From Microtetraspora sp. NBRC 13810 (GTDB taxonomy: Bacteria > Actinomycetota > Actinomycetes > Streptosporangiales > Streptosporangiaceae), in assembly GCF_030268685.1 (NCBI RefSeq), contig NZ_BSRQ01000018.1, positions 1 through 64,000 of the forward strand: DNA of 64,000 bases, read 5' to 3'. The position numbers and the translations under genes are program-made. The notes under the pieces are model-generated. The model was not told the origin of the DNA, ran no database searches, and was given only the letters and a program-made list of their open reading frames with translations. Positions 54,871 through 63,316 of the stretch are shown here, in pieces (positions within the stretch are counted from its first letter, which is position 1; every line of letters begins with the position of its first letter).

Positions 54871-55839
54871 GTGCCGAACAAACGGATGATCATTGACGGG
54901 CGTTACGAACTCGATCCGGATTCTCGGCTCAAGGGCGGTATGGGGGAGGTTTGGTTCGGCCGTGACAAACGTCTGGACCGGCCGATCGCGATGAAGTTCG
55001 TTCGCGTCGATCAACTGCCCGGTGGCGAGCCGGACCCCGAGCTGGTCCGGCGCTTCGTGCGCGAGTCGCGGATCACCGCACGGCTGGAACATCCCGGAGT
55101 GCCGGCGGTCTACGACTGCGGGACCGAGGGGAAGGATCTCTATCTGGTCATGCAGCTCGTCAACGGCCGCTCGATCGCGGACATCCTGGCCGAATCGGGC
55201 ACGGTGCCCGTGCCCTGGGCCGCGGCGATCGCCGCCCAGGTGTGCTCGGTGCTGGCGGTCGCGCACGCCGGCTCGCTGGTGCACCGGGACCTGAAACCGG
55301 GCAACCTCATGCTCTGCCGGGACGGCTCGGTCAAGGTGCTGGACTTCGGTGTCGCCGCAGCGTTGTCCGCCACCAGGCTGACCAGGAGCGGCGTCGTCGT
55401 CGGCACACCGGAGTACATGGCGCCCGAGCAGGCCCGGCACGGAACGACGAGCCCGCGGAGCGACCTCTATTCGCTCGGCGTCGTCCTGGACGAGATGCTC
55501 ACCGGACGTGACCGGTCCGCCGGCCCGACGGCGCCGGCGTCGGCACGCGACCCCTTCCGCCGTGAACCACCCCTCCCGGATCCGGCCTCCGGTCAGGTGC
55601 CCGAAGCGCTGGAACGCCTCCTCGCCCGGCTGCTGGCGGAGAAGCCCGGCGACAGGCCGCCCTCGGCGGAAGCCGTGTACCGGGTCCTGGTTCCGTTCTG
55701 TGAGGATCTGCCGCCGTTCGCCGGCTACGTGGACGCGGAGGAACTGCACCCCGTCCGTATGTACGCGACAGTGCTCGGCCGCGTCCGGTCACCACGGCCC
55801 CGCTACGAATCGGTCCCCTCGGTGACCGACCCGCCCTGA
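54871..55839 (+). CDS. Soluble Ser/Thr protein kinase
   Basis: A 322-aa Hanks-type kinase without membrane segment. RYELDPDSRLKGGMGEVWFGRDK is a slightly unusual glycine loop, Lys42 is in IAMKFV, HRDLKPGN lies at 138-145, DFG at 158-160, and GTPEYMAPEQ in the activation segment. All catalytic residues are present. The last 40 residues (VDAEELHPVRMYATVLGRV) are extra. GGAG stands six bases before the GTG start. It is divergent from the membrane kinase. Its 3' end overlaps that of the convergent NYN-FHA gene by 37 bp, so the three genes form a compact block. Confidence 0.9.
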   Translation: MPNKRMIIDGRYELDPDSRLKGGMGEVWFGRDKRLDRPIAMKFVRVDQLPGGEPDPELVRRFVRESRITARLEHPGVPAVYDCGTEGKDLYLVMQLVNGRSIADILAESGTVPVPWAAAIAAQVCSVLAVAHAGSLVHRDLKPGNLMLCRDGSVKVLDFGVAAALSATRLTRSGVVVGTPEYMAPEQARHGTTSPRSDLYSLGVVLDEMLTGRDRSAGPTAPASARDPFRREPPLPDPASGQVPEALERLLARLLAEKPGDRPPSAEAVYRVLVPFCEDLPPFAGYVDAEELHPVRMYATVLGRVRSPRPRYESVPSVTDPP

Positions 55840-56933
55840 TCATCCAGCTCGGGAAGGACGAGGCCGGAGGAGAACCGGTGGCCGGACTGACGGACGAGCA
55901 CCGCGCCGCCGAGCAGAAGCTCGTCCTTGTCCCCGACGACGACCTCCTCCCCGGAGGTCAGCCGGCGCTCCGCGGGCATGCCGAAGCGCTTGATCGCCGT
56001 ACCGTTGCGCGAGGCCAGATCGACGGCGGTGAGCCGTGGCATCCGCGCCGTCCCGGACATCTGCAACTTCACATGCTGGCGGCTCACCCGGGCGCGGGCT
56101 CGTGGGAACGGCAGGCCGCGTGCGTCGAGATTGATGCCGTAGGGAAGGCGCCCGCGGCCGATGACGAGCGCGAGGTTCTCACTGATCGGGAAACGGATGA
56201 TCTCGCCGCCGGCCCGGTCCGCGACGACGATCACCCTGGTGACCCCGCGCGGCCCGATGTCCTCCAGCGGCCGACGGCAGGACGGGCACAGCACGGCGCC
56301 GTCGCCGCCGAGCCGCGGCCAGGTCAGCAGCCGATCCGGCGAGGACATCGCCTCGATGCACGAAGGCGTGGTGCAACGCCACGCGGAGCGCAGAACCCGT
56401 CGGTGCGCGGCGTCACGCACATTGATCCTGTACGCGAAGCTCAGCTCCTTGGCCTCCTCCTGCCGGGACTTGTCCTGCTCCGGCACCTCGCGGATGCCGC
56501 TCGGCGCGAGGCGGAGTCCCGCTGGGTCGCCCGCTGTGTCGTCCGCTGTGTCGTACGTCCAGCTCAGGAAGCGGTCGGCGGCGCCGGCGATCCACGGGTG
56601 GTCGCGCCGCTGGTCGACGAACCGGTCGGAGCTGATCACATGCAGGCCCCGGTCCCGGGCGAGGGCGAGGAGAACCGGGTCGGCGTAGGGGACCAGACGC
56701 AGCTCCCCGGAGCGGACCGACTCGTGCAACCGGTGCCGATCACCCGGCGGAAGCGTGTGCTGGAGCGAACGATCGCCGATCAGCGTCAACGGCGCCGCCG
56801 TGCCGTACGTGCGGACCCAGCACTCGCGCACCGCCTCCAGCCGGGACAGCAGCGGCACCTGCCGGCCGAGCGGAGGTATCCGCGGTGACCAGCAGACGTT
56901 CGACACGTCGACGACGGCACCCGCTGGTCTCAC
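55803..56933 (-). CDS. NYN/PIN-type RNase domain - zinc ribbon - FHA domain protein
   Basis: A 376-aa protein with three recognisable parts. Residues 5-118 resemble the Zc3h12a/NYN branch of PIN-fold RNases: AVVDVSNVCWS (Asp9, Asn12), then VPYADPVLLALARDRGLHVISSDRFVDQRRDHPW (Asp85, Asp103). Residues 187-219 hold two cysteine pairs (CTTPSC and CPSC) like a zinc ribbon. Residues 253-350 are an FHA domain with GR at 259-260, SRQH at 284-287 and NG at 310-311, all needed for phosphothreonine binding. It is inferred to be an RNase controlled by or tethered to phosphorylated kinases next door. The GTG start is at 56933. Confidence 0.75.
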   Translation of the reverse strand: MRPAGAVVDVSNVCWSPRIPPLGRQVPLLSRLEAVRECWVRTYGTAAPLTLIGDRSLQHTLPPGDRHRLHESVRSGELRLVPYADPVLLALARDRGLHVISSDRFVDQRRDHPWIAGAADRFLSWTYDTADDTAGDPAGLRLAPSGIREVPEQDKSRQEEAKELSFAYRINVRDAAHRRVLRSAWRCTTPSCIEAMSSPDRLLTWPRLGGDGAVLCPSCRRPLEDIGPRGVTRVIVVADRAGGEIIRFPISENLALVIGRGRLPYGINLDARGLPFPRARARVSRQHVKLQMSGTARMPRLTAVDLASRNGTAIKRFGMPAERRLTSGEEVVVGDKDELLLGGAVLVRQSGHRFSSGLVLPELDDQGGSVTEGTDS

Positions 56934-57193
56934 CGGGAGGACACCTCTTCCGTATGTGCCCGCGCCGGCTCGAACGTCATGCGGAACGCCGGGCGGGGGC
57001 GCTGCTCAGGGGCGCTTCGTCCTTGCCGCCACTTTCAACGTACAGGTGGGAGGGGGGCTTGCGGCAAGACCCCGGTGATCCCGCAGAATCGGGGGCCGTG
57101 AGCCGGCCGGGCCCGGTACGGATGCCGATCCCGGCTCATGTCCACCAGCCGGCCCTTCGGCCGTGTTCCATGCCGTCACCAGGGGGATTTCCT

Positions 57194-58444
57194 ATGCGCG
57201 TGCTGCTGTCCACCATCGGGTCGCGTGGCGACGTCCAGCCGTTGGTGGCACTCGCCTTGGAGTTGCGGAAGCTCTGCGAGGTCCGGATGTGTGTGCCGCC
57301 CGACTTCCGCGAATGGATCGAAGGGCTCGGCATCCCCGTCGTGCCCATCGGCCCCGAACTGCGCGCGACCGCCGCCGGCCGCGCGACCGCGTCAGCACCG
57401 TCGGCCGCGTCAGCACCGTCGGCCTCGGCGGCTCCGGCGGCTCCGCCTTCGCCCGAGCAGCGGCGGCAGATGGCGGAGGCCACGATCGCCGCCCAGTTCC
57501 CCGCGATCACGTCGGCGGCCGAGGGCTGTGACGTCATCGTGGCCGCCACGGCCCTGCAGATGGCCGCCCGCTCGGTGGCGGAGACGATGGGGATCCCCTA
57601 CGTCTTCGCCGCCTACTGCCCCGCGGTGCTGCCGTCGCCGTACCACGCCCCGCCGCCCGGACCGGGGCAGCCGCCCGCGACCGCCGGCAACCGCGAGCTG
57701 TGGGCGCGGGACGCCGAGCGCTTCAACGAGCTGTTCGGCGCCGCGCTCGACTCCCATCGGGCGTCGATCGGCCTGGCGCCGGTCGGCGACGTGCGAAGCC
57801 ACGTCTTCACCGACCGGCCCTGGCTGGCCGCCGACCCGGTGCTGGGGCCGTGGCCCGAGGACGGCGAGCGGACCGTGGTCCAGACGGGCGCCTGGATCCT
57901 GCGTGACGAGCGTCCGCTGTCTCCTGAGCTGGAGGCGTTCCTCGCGGCCGGCGAGCCACCCGTCTACTTCGGCTTCGGCAGCATGCGCGCACCTGGGGAC
58001 CTCGCCCGGGTGATGGTCGGATCGGCCCGTGCGCTCGGCCGCCGGGCGATCCTGTCCCGCGGCTGGGCGGGGCTGGCACCGGTGGACGGCGAACCCGACT
58101 GCCTGTCCGTCGGCGAGGTCAACCAGCAGGCGCTGTTCGGCCGGGTCGCCGCCGTCGTCCACCACGGCGGGGCGGGCACCACGACCGCGGCCGCGCGGGC
58201 CGGTGCGCCCCAGGTCGTCATCCCCCAGCTCTACGACCAGCACTACTGGGCGGGGCGCGTCCAGGACCTCGGGATCGGAGTCGCGCACGCGCCCGGCGCC
58301 CCGGCCGCCGGCTCGCTGACGAGCGCCCTCAAGCAGGCCCTCCGGCCGGACGTGGCGGCCCGCGCCCGGACCGTCGCCGCCCGGGTGCGGATCGACGGCG
58401 CCAGAACCGCCGCGCAGCGCCTGATGACCCTGGCCCAGGGATAG
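57194..58444 (+). CDS. GT1-family glycosyltransferase
   Basis: UDP- or dTDP-sugar-dependent glycosyltransferase of the MGT/UGT family (GT1), 416 aa. MRVLLSTIGSRGDVQPLVALALEL is the N-terminal Rossmann start. The C-terminal nucleotide-sugar region has VYFGFGSM, VNQQALFGRVAAVVHHGGAGTTTAAARAGAPQVVIPQLYDQHYWAGRV. It resembles the glycosyltransferases that decorate macrolides, sterols or peptide antibiotics. An Ala/Ser/Pro-rich stretch at about 62-92 contains an 18-bp duplicated unit at the DNA level. AGGGGG stands before ATG 57194. The acceptor is unknown. Confidence 0.9.
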   Translation: MRVLLSTIGSRGDVQPLVALALELRKLCEVRMCVPPDFREWIEGLGIPVVPIGPELRATAAGRATASAPSAASAPSASAAPAAPPSPEQRRQMAEATIAAQFPAITSAAEGCDVIVAATALQMAARSVAETMGIPYVFAAYCPAVLPSPYHAPPPGPGQPPATAGNRELWARDAERFNELFGAALDSHRASIGLAPVGDVRSHVFTDRPWLAADPVLGPWPEDGERTVVQTGAWILRDERPLSPELEAFLAAGEPPVYFGFGSMRAPGDLARVMVGSARALGRRAILSRGWAGLAPVDGEPDCLSVGEVNQQALFGRVAAVVHHGGAGTTTAAARAGAPQVVIPQLYDQHYWAGRVQDLGIGVAHAPGAPAAGSLTSALKQALRPDVAARARTVAARVRIDGARTAAQRLMTLAQG

Positions 58445-58533
58445 ACACCGGTCGGTGATCAGCCGGTGTGGCCGGCGGCGGAACGAGGGCAGGGTGTCCA
58501 GAGGACCAGTTGCATCGAATCTGCCCTGCGGGC

Positions 58534-58565
58534 TTGACCCTGACGCTGCGTCAACCCTCCATGCT
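58534..58565 (+). promoter_or_regulatory. MerR-type promoter for the ABC exporter
   Basis: TTGACC (58534-58539) and CATGCT (58560-58565) are separated by 20 bp, the long spacer typical of MerR-controlled promoters. Within the spacer lies the perfect inverted repeat TGACG-CTG-CGTCA (58541-58553). The start codon at 58573 is seven bases after the -10, so the mRNA should be leaderless. Confidence 0.7.
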
Positions 58566-58572
58566 GACAGGC

Positions 58573-59385
58573 ATGAGCATCCCGCCTGATCAGGTCCGGG
58601 GGTCTGCGATCCACGTGCAGGGCCTGGAGAAGTCGTACAAGGAGTTACAGGTGCTGCGCGGCGTGGACTTCGACGTGGCGCGGGGCGGCATCTTCGCCCT
58701 GCTCGGCTCCAACGGGGCGGGCAAGTCCACAGTCGTGAAGATCCTGTCCACGCTGCTCAAGGCCGACGCGGGGACTGCCCGAGTCAACGGTTTCGATGTC
58801 GCCACGCAACCGGCGGAGGTGCGGGAGTCCATCAGCCTCACCGGGCAGTTCGCCGCTGTGGACGAGATCCTCAGCGGGCGGGAGAACCTCGTGCTGGTCG
58901 CCCGGTTGCGGCACCTCAAGGAACCGGGCAAGATCGCGGATGACCTGCTGAGACGCTTCTCGCTGGCCGAGGCGGGCGCCCGGAGGGTGGCGACGTATTC
59001 GGGTGGCATGCGCCGCCGCCTGGACATCGCGATGAGCCTGATCGGTGATCCGCCGGTCATCTTCCTCGACGAGCCGACGACCGGGCTCGACCCGGAGGCG
59101 CGCATCGAGGTGTGGCAGGCCGTCAGGGAACTCGCCGGGCAGGGGACGACGGTGCTGCTCACCACCCAGTATCTGGACGAGGCCGAACAACTCGCCGACC
59201 GGATCGCGATCCTGCACGAGGGCCGGATCATCGTCAACGGCACCCTCACCGAACTCAGGCAACTGCTCCCGCCCGCCAAGGTCGAATACGTCGAGAAGCA
59301 GCCGACCCTGGAGGACGTCTTCCTCGCCCTCGTCGGCGACAACGGCAAGAACGGCCATGACCGCAACGTCGGCGCGGACGCGTAA
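58573..59385 (+). CDS. ABC-2 exporter ATP-binding protein (DrrA-like)
   Basis: ATPase of a drug/antibiotic-type ABC-2 exporter, 270 aa. Walker A is GSNGAGKST, the Q-loop is in SLTGQFAAVDEILSGRENL, the signature is YSGGMRRRLDIAMSL, and Walker B is VIFLDEPTTGLDPEAR. The C-terminal EKQPTLEDVFLALVGD is the DrrA-type regulatory end. I start at ATG 58573, seven bases after the predicted -10; no ribosome site is present. It precedes the permease gene by 9 bp and a MerR regulator, forming an inducible efflux module. Confidence 0.93.
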   Translation: MSIPPDQVRGSAIHVQGLEKSYKELQVLRGVDFDVARGGIFALLGSNGAGKSTVVKILSTLLKADAGTARVNGFDVATQPAEVRESISLTGQFAAVDEILSGRENLVLVARLRHLKEPGKIADDLLRRFSLAEAGARRVATYSGGMRRRLDIAMSLIGDPPVIFLDEPTTGLDPEARIEVWQAVRELAGQGTTVLLTTQYLDEAEQLADRIAILHEGRIIVNGTLTELRQLLPPAKVEYVEKQPTLEDVFLALVGDNGKNGHDRNVGADA

Positions 59386-59394
59386 GGGACCACG

Positions 59395-60156
59395 ATGAAC
59401 AAGCATTTCTTCGGCGACACCGCCGTCCTGCTGGGACGTTCCCTGCGTCACATCACGCGCAGCCTGGACACCATCATCACGACGGCGATCACGCCGATCG
59501 CCATGCTGTTGTTGTTCGTCTACGTGTTCGGCGGCGCGATCAACACGGGGTCGGATTCGTATGTGAACTACCTGCTGCCCGGCATTCTGCTCATCACGAT
59601 CGCCTCGGGCATCGCCTACACCACCTTGCGGCTCTTCCTGGATATGAAGAGCGGCATCTTCGAGCGTTTCCAGTCCATGCCGATCGCGCGGTCGTCGGTG
59701 CTGTGGGCGCACGTGCTGACCTCGCTGGCCGCCAATGTGATCTCGCTGGTGGTCGTCGTGCTCGTCGCCCTCCTCATGGGCTTCCGCTCGGAGGCGGGAG
59801 TGCTCGCCTGGCTCGCGGTCGCCGGCATCCTGATCCTCTTCACCCTGGCGTTGACCTGGATCGCCGTCATCCCCGGCCTCACCGCGAAGAGCGTGGACGG
59901 CGCGAGCGCGTACTCCTACCCGCTCATCTTCCTGCCGTTCCTCAGCTCGGCCTTCGTACCCACCGCCACCATGCCCGGCCCGGTACGCGCCTTCGCCGAG
60001 AACCAGCCGGTGACCTCCATCGTCAACACGATCCGCGACCTGTTCACCCGGCAGCCGGTCGGCACCGACATCTGGATCGCCCTCGCCTGGTGCGTCGGCA
60101 TCCTCGTCGTCGCCTACATCTTCGCCGATATCTCCTACCGTCGCAGGATCTCCTGA
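59395..60156 (+). CDS. ABC-2 type permease (DrrB-like)
   Basis: Integral membrane permease, 253 aa, of the daunorubicin-resistance DrrB type. Six hydrophobic segments are visible: TAITPIAMLLLFVYVFGG, YLLPGILLITIASGIAYTTL, SLAANVISLVVVVLVALLMG, LAWLAVAGILILFTLALTWIAV, SYPLIFLPFLSSAFVP and WIALAWCVGILVVAYIFADI. The MKSGIFERFQSMPIARSSVL loop and the ENQPVTSIVNTIRDL stretch are diagnostic. It forms the exporter with the preceding ATPase. The substrate is probably a lipophilic drug or metabolite. Confidence 0.93.
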   Translation: MNKHFFGDTAVLLGRSLRHITRSLDTIITTAITPIAMLLLFVYVFGGAINTGSDSYVNYLLPGILLITIASGIAYTTLRLFLDMKSGIFERFQSMPIARSSVLWAHVLTSLAANVISLVVVVLVALLMGFRSEAGVLAWLAVAGILILFTLALTWIAVIPGLTAKSVDGASAYSYPLIFLPFLSSAFVPTATMPGPVRAFAENQPVTSIVNTIRDLFTRQPVGTDIWIALAWCVGILVVAYIFADISYRRRIS

Positions 60157-60200
60157 GCCGGTGTCGACCGGTCCGGGCGAGTTGAGGGCATGATCAGAGC

Positions 60201-60968
60201 ATGCTGACGATCGGTCAACTGGCGGCGTACGCCGGCGTCACGGTGCGGGCGGTGCGGCACTATCACCAGATCGGACTCCTGCCCGAGCCGGAGCGGGACG
60301 CTTCGGGGTACCGGCGGTATGGCGCGAAGGCAGTCGTGTCCCTCATCAAGATCCGCACCCTCGCCAACGCCGGCGTGCCGCTGTCCCAGATCGGTCAGAT
60401 GCTCGACGCCGACGCATCGACCTTCGCCGAAGCGGTCCAGAGGATCGACGGCGACCTGCGCGACGAGATCGAACGGCTTGAGATCAGCCGCAAGCAGATC
60501 GCGCAGCTCGCTGCCGGGGACAGCCTGGCGCTCCAGCCGGAGGTGGTCTCCTATCTCGATCGGCTCCGGGAGATCGGGGTGTCAGAGCGGTTGGTGGAGG
60601 GTGAGCGGGACGGGTGGATCCTGGTCTCGGCTCGCTGGCCCGATCAGATCTGCGAGATCATGCCCGCGAAGTTCGCGCAGCTCGATGACCCGGAATTCGT
60701 TCGGCTCTATCGGGTCCTGTCGGAAATGTCCGAAAGCGACGCAGACGACGACCCGCGTCTGGACGAAGTCGCCGACCTCATGGCCGCCGGCCTGGCCGAG
60801 CACGCATACGCCTCCGGCGAGGTGGCGCACGACGGTCTGCCGTTCGACCTCCTGGACGCGCTTGCCCTGGAGTACGACCCGCGGGCGCAGCGGCTTCTGG
60901 ACCGGATACGCGAGCGTGGCTGGGCCAGCTGGACCCGGGCGGAGCGGCTGACGGAGCCACCCGGCTGA
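60201..60968 (+). CDS. MerR-family regulator
   Basis: MerR-type activator, 255 aa. LTIGQLAAYAGVTVRAVRHYHQIGLLPEPERDASGYRRYGAKAVVSLIKIRTLANAGVPLSQIGQML is the winged helix plus dimer helix. The long C-terminal domain (about 85-255) resembles the drug-sensing domains of TipAL-like or BmrR-like regulators but has no clear cysteine or GyrI motif. It most likely activates the exporter promoter at 58534-58565. The GC-rich gap from the permease is 44 bp, so it may also be co-transcribed. No ribosome site is strong. Confidence 0.92.
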   Translation: MLTIGQLAAYAGVTVRAVRHYHQIGLLPEPERDASGYRRYGAKAVVSLIKIRTLANAGVPLSQIGQMLDADASTFAEAVQRIDGDLRDEIERLEISRKQIAQLAAGDSLALQPEVVSYLDRLREIGVSERLVEGERDGWILVSARWPDQICEIMPAKFAQLDDPEFVRLYRVLSEMSESDADDDPRLDEVADLMAAGLAEHAYASGEVAHDGLPFDLLDALALEYDPRAQRLLDRIRERGWASWTRAERLTEPPG

Positions 60969-61091
60969 CCTCCGGCCGCCGTCTCACCCCTGGACGCCGA
61001 CGGCGGTCATCCAATGTTGGACGTCATGGCTGCGACCATCGCCTTGCTATCCGAACCGGCAAGAACCGTCCTTCCGGTGAACGGCTGTCTG

Positions 61092-62081
61092 TCAGGGCCA
61101 TGTGACGTAACGGAAACTGATGCTTCCGCTCGCCTCAGTGGCGCGGCGTGTGATCGTCAGCATGCTAAGCCTGCCTTCATCTGTTTTCACGCACACGTTC
61201 CGGCCCTCGGTCAGGGTGTAGACGTGGGCGTACCAGCGCACGTAGCCGGTGGCCTGCGCGCAGTGATGCCGTTGCTCGGGAACCGGAGCCGGTAGCGCGA
61301 CGTAAGAAACGCGCGTGGACATCGCGTCCAGGTGTGTCGACGAGGACGAGAACGAGATGTCGACACCCGCCGCGTTCTGGTCGGGATTGCGCTGCCCGGT
61401 GTCCAGGTCCATGCCTTCCTTGGTGCCTAGCGCCTCTACGGCGCCGCTGGCCAACACCGCCGAAGCCGGCCCGGCCACCTCCGAGGCTGCGAGGTCGGGA
61501 GCGGCGCCGAAGACCCCGGCGCGCACCGCGACGACCACCCCTCCAGCCAGCACAGCCACAGCGACGGCACCGACCCACCACCACGACCGGGCCGACTGTG
61601 CACGCCTGGGGCTCTCCCCATCGGGGGCCGCGCCGCCGGGGGTTTCGGGCGGGTGAGGTGGGCTCGCGGGTGGGGCGAGTGTGGGCACCGCGTCGGGAAC
61701 CGGCACGGCACCCTCGGGCGGCGGGGCGGTGTGGTGGGCCGGCTCCGGTGAGGCGGTGGCGGGTCCGGCGGTGCGATGGCGGTCGGTGTAGGTCCATGCC
61801 CGCTGCCAGTGGACCAGCTCGGCGTCGAGCTGGGCGCGCGTGGCCTGCGGGAGCCGGTGCCGCAGGCACACCACCACGAACTCGGCCACCCATTCGTAGC
61901 GGGGCCATGCCTTACCGCGCTCATAGTCCGATGTGGTGGTGATCGGTAGCCGGTCGCTGCGGTCCCGCATGCCCGCCAAGGTCAGCCCGGCCCACCCGCG
62001 CAGCGCTTCCCCGAACTCCACAGCGCTGGCGGGGACCGGGTACGGGCGCGGCGCCGGCCCCAGCGGCTGACTTGACGACAT
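61092..62081 (-). CDS. HTH-like, single-pass membrane protein
   Basis: A 329-aa protein of the actinobacterial group with an N-terminal Xre-like helix-turn-helix. FGEALRGWAGLTLAGMRDRSDRLPITTTSDYERGKAWPRYEWVAEFVVVC lies at residues 23-72. A Pro/Ala-rich linker (105-165) leads to one membrane helix (167-188). The rest is outside the membrane, with two cysteines (HHCAQ, NVCVK) that may pair and a beta-rich look. It could sense an external signal and act on DNA or a partner, which is inference. AAGGAG lies nine bases before the ATG. It is divergent from an unknown membrane protein. Confidence 0.8.
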   Translation of the reverse strand: MSSSQPLGPAPRPYPVPASAVEFGEALRGWAGLTLAGMRDRSDRLPITTTSDYERGKAWPRYEWVAEFVVVCLRHRLPQATRAQLDAELVHWQRAWTYTDRHRTAGPATASPEPAHHTAPPPEGAVPVPDAVPTLAPPASPPHPPETPGGAAPDGESPRRAQSARSWWWVGAVAVAVLAGGVVVAVRAGVFGAAPDLAASEVAGPASAVLASGAVEALGTKEGMDLDTGQRNPDQNAAGVDISFSSSSTHLDAMSTRVSYVALPAPVPEQRHHCAQATGYVRWYAHVYTLTEGRNVCVKTDEGRLSMLTITRRATEASGSISFRYVTWP

Positions 62082-62176
62082 CGTTCGTGACTCCTTGCGG
62101 CTGCTCGTGCGCATTGTGCGAGCAACCATGATGCCCGCGCGGGTCGTGCCCTCGCCCCGGCTTTCCGTGCCCGCCC

Positions 62177-62204
62177 CCGGAATTCCGGGAAAGCGCCCCG
62201 GAAT
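62177..62204. promoter_or_regulatory. CCGGAAT repeat and hairpin in divergent promoter region
   Basis: CCGGAAT occurs at 62177-62183 and 62198-62204, 21 bp apart (two helical turns). ATTCCGGG (62182-62189) and CCCGGAAT (62197-62204) also form an 8-bp hairpin. It lies between the HTH-membrane gene and the divergent membrane protein, so it may be the binding site of the HTH protein. Confidence 0.5.
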
Positions 62205-62294
62205 CCCGGATTCGTCGCCGGAACCATCACCCACTGTGACTGTGATGCCACGACGCGGGGACAGGCCCCGCGCCCCGGCACGAACGGAGCACGC

Positions 62295-63041
62295 ATGCCG
62301 GATATCTTTCTCGGATGGTGGCGCGCGCGGACGGTGCGGCCACTGCTGTGGTGGACGCTCGGCGTCATCGGCTCTCTTCTGCCCGTCCCGCAGCACCTGG
62401 TGCTCGCGCTGATCGTGTGGCTGGGGGTCGCGCTCACGATCACGGTCAGGCGCATCCGCGAGTCCGGCCGTCAAGCTCTCGACACGGCCGGGCGGGTACG
62501 GGTCATCGCCGATCGGATCGCCGACGCCGTCACCGGCCGCGTCCGCCACACCGGCCCGCCGCCGGCGCGCGACTACGGGCACCCCGCAGCCGCGGCCGGC
62601 TACGCCTCGCCCGCGCCCGAGCTTCCGCGGGTGGCGGTGTACTGCCCCGGCGTCCTGCTCGCCGCCGTGAGGGCGGTGTTGGCCGCCGAAGGCATCCCCA
62701 CCCACAGCGGACCCGCGCCGGCTGAGTGCGCGCAGCTACTCACCCGGCACGGCATCGCACTGCTACCCGGCGCGCCCGGCCCCACCGCCCGCACCCTGGC
62801 CGGCCTGCGCCCAGGTGCGGCCCGCCCCTACCGCGCCGCACCTCCGGCACTGCTGGCCGCAGCAATCGCGGCCATCCTCGCCGCCGACGGGGTACTACCG
62901 GCCCGGCTGCACCCCGCCGACGCCGACGCGCTCACCGCCGACACCGCCGCGCTACTCGACGCGCTCGATATCGTGCCGCACCCCGGCGCTGGACCATCGC
63001 AGGCGTGGCCCGTCCTGGCCGACATCGCCGGCGGCTGGTGA
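62295..63041 (+). CDS. Unknown membrane protein
   Basis: I do not recognise this 248-aa protein. Two hydrophobic segments occur near the N terminus (about 14-30 and 32-50, TVRPLLWWTLGVIGSLL and HLVLALIVWLGVALTITV). A basic helix follows and then an Ala/Pro-rich cytoplasmic tail. The tail has two weakly repeated helix-rich halves (PGVLLAAVRAVLAAEGIPTH and PPALLAAAIAAILAADGVLPARL). The ATG is preceded by AACGGAGC, a fair ribosome site. It is divergent from the HTH-membrane gene and might be regulated by it. Confidence 0.7.
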   Translation: MPDIFLGWWRARTVRPLLWWTLGVIGSLLPVPQHLVLALIVWLGVALTITVRRIRESGRQALDTAGRVRVIADRIADAVTGRVRHTGPPPARDYGHPAAAAGYASPAPELPRVAVYCPGVLLAAVRAVLAAEGIPTHSGPAPAECAQLLTRHGIALLPGAPGPTARTLAGLRPGAARPYRAAPPALLAAAIAAILAADGVLPARLHPADADALTADTAALLDALDIVPHPGAGPSQAWPVLADIAGGW

Positions 63042-63224
63042 TGCGCACAGGCGATTCGCGCTGTTCCTGGAAGGAATGACTTCCGCTGATGTAGTTCTTG
63101 ACGAAACGGGCCATCGGATGTGAGCTGACCGCCCACGCGTGGGTGACGCGGCATCGTGAAGAGCTTCATTGACCAGTCGGGCCTCGCCCTCTGGACGCCG
63201 GCACATCCGCCACCAGGCGTTTAT

Positions 63225-63252
63225 CTCAGTAGTTACCGGCTACTCGGAGTAG
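63225..63252. promoter_or_regulatory. AGTAG/CTACT palindrome cluster, copy 1
   Basis: CTCAGTAGTTA followed by CTACTCGGAGTAG, a perfect 6-bp inverted repeat (63240-63252). It shares CTCAGTAGTTA with a second cluster at 63652. It lies just downstream of the 79-aa ORF stop. Confidence 0.5.
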
Positions 63253-63316
63253 TCCAAGACTGTGGCGCCCTCGAAGTAAAGCCCGGTCACCGAGGACAAC
63301 TACACCGGGATTCAAT

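Noticed and set aside
62952-63206. 84-codon minus-strand ORF
   Set aside because: No codon bias, no ribosome site, and it overlaps the end of the 62295-63041 gene.
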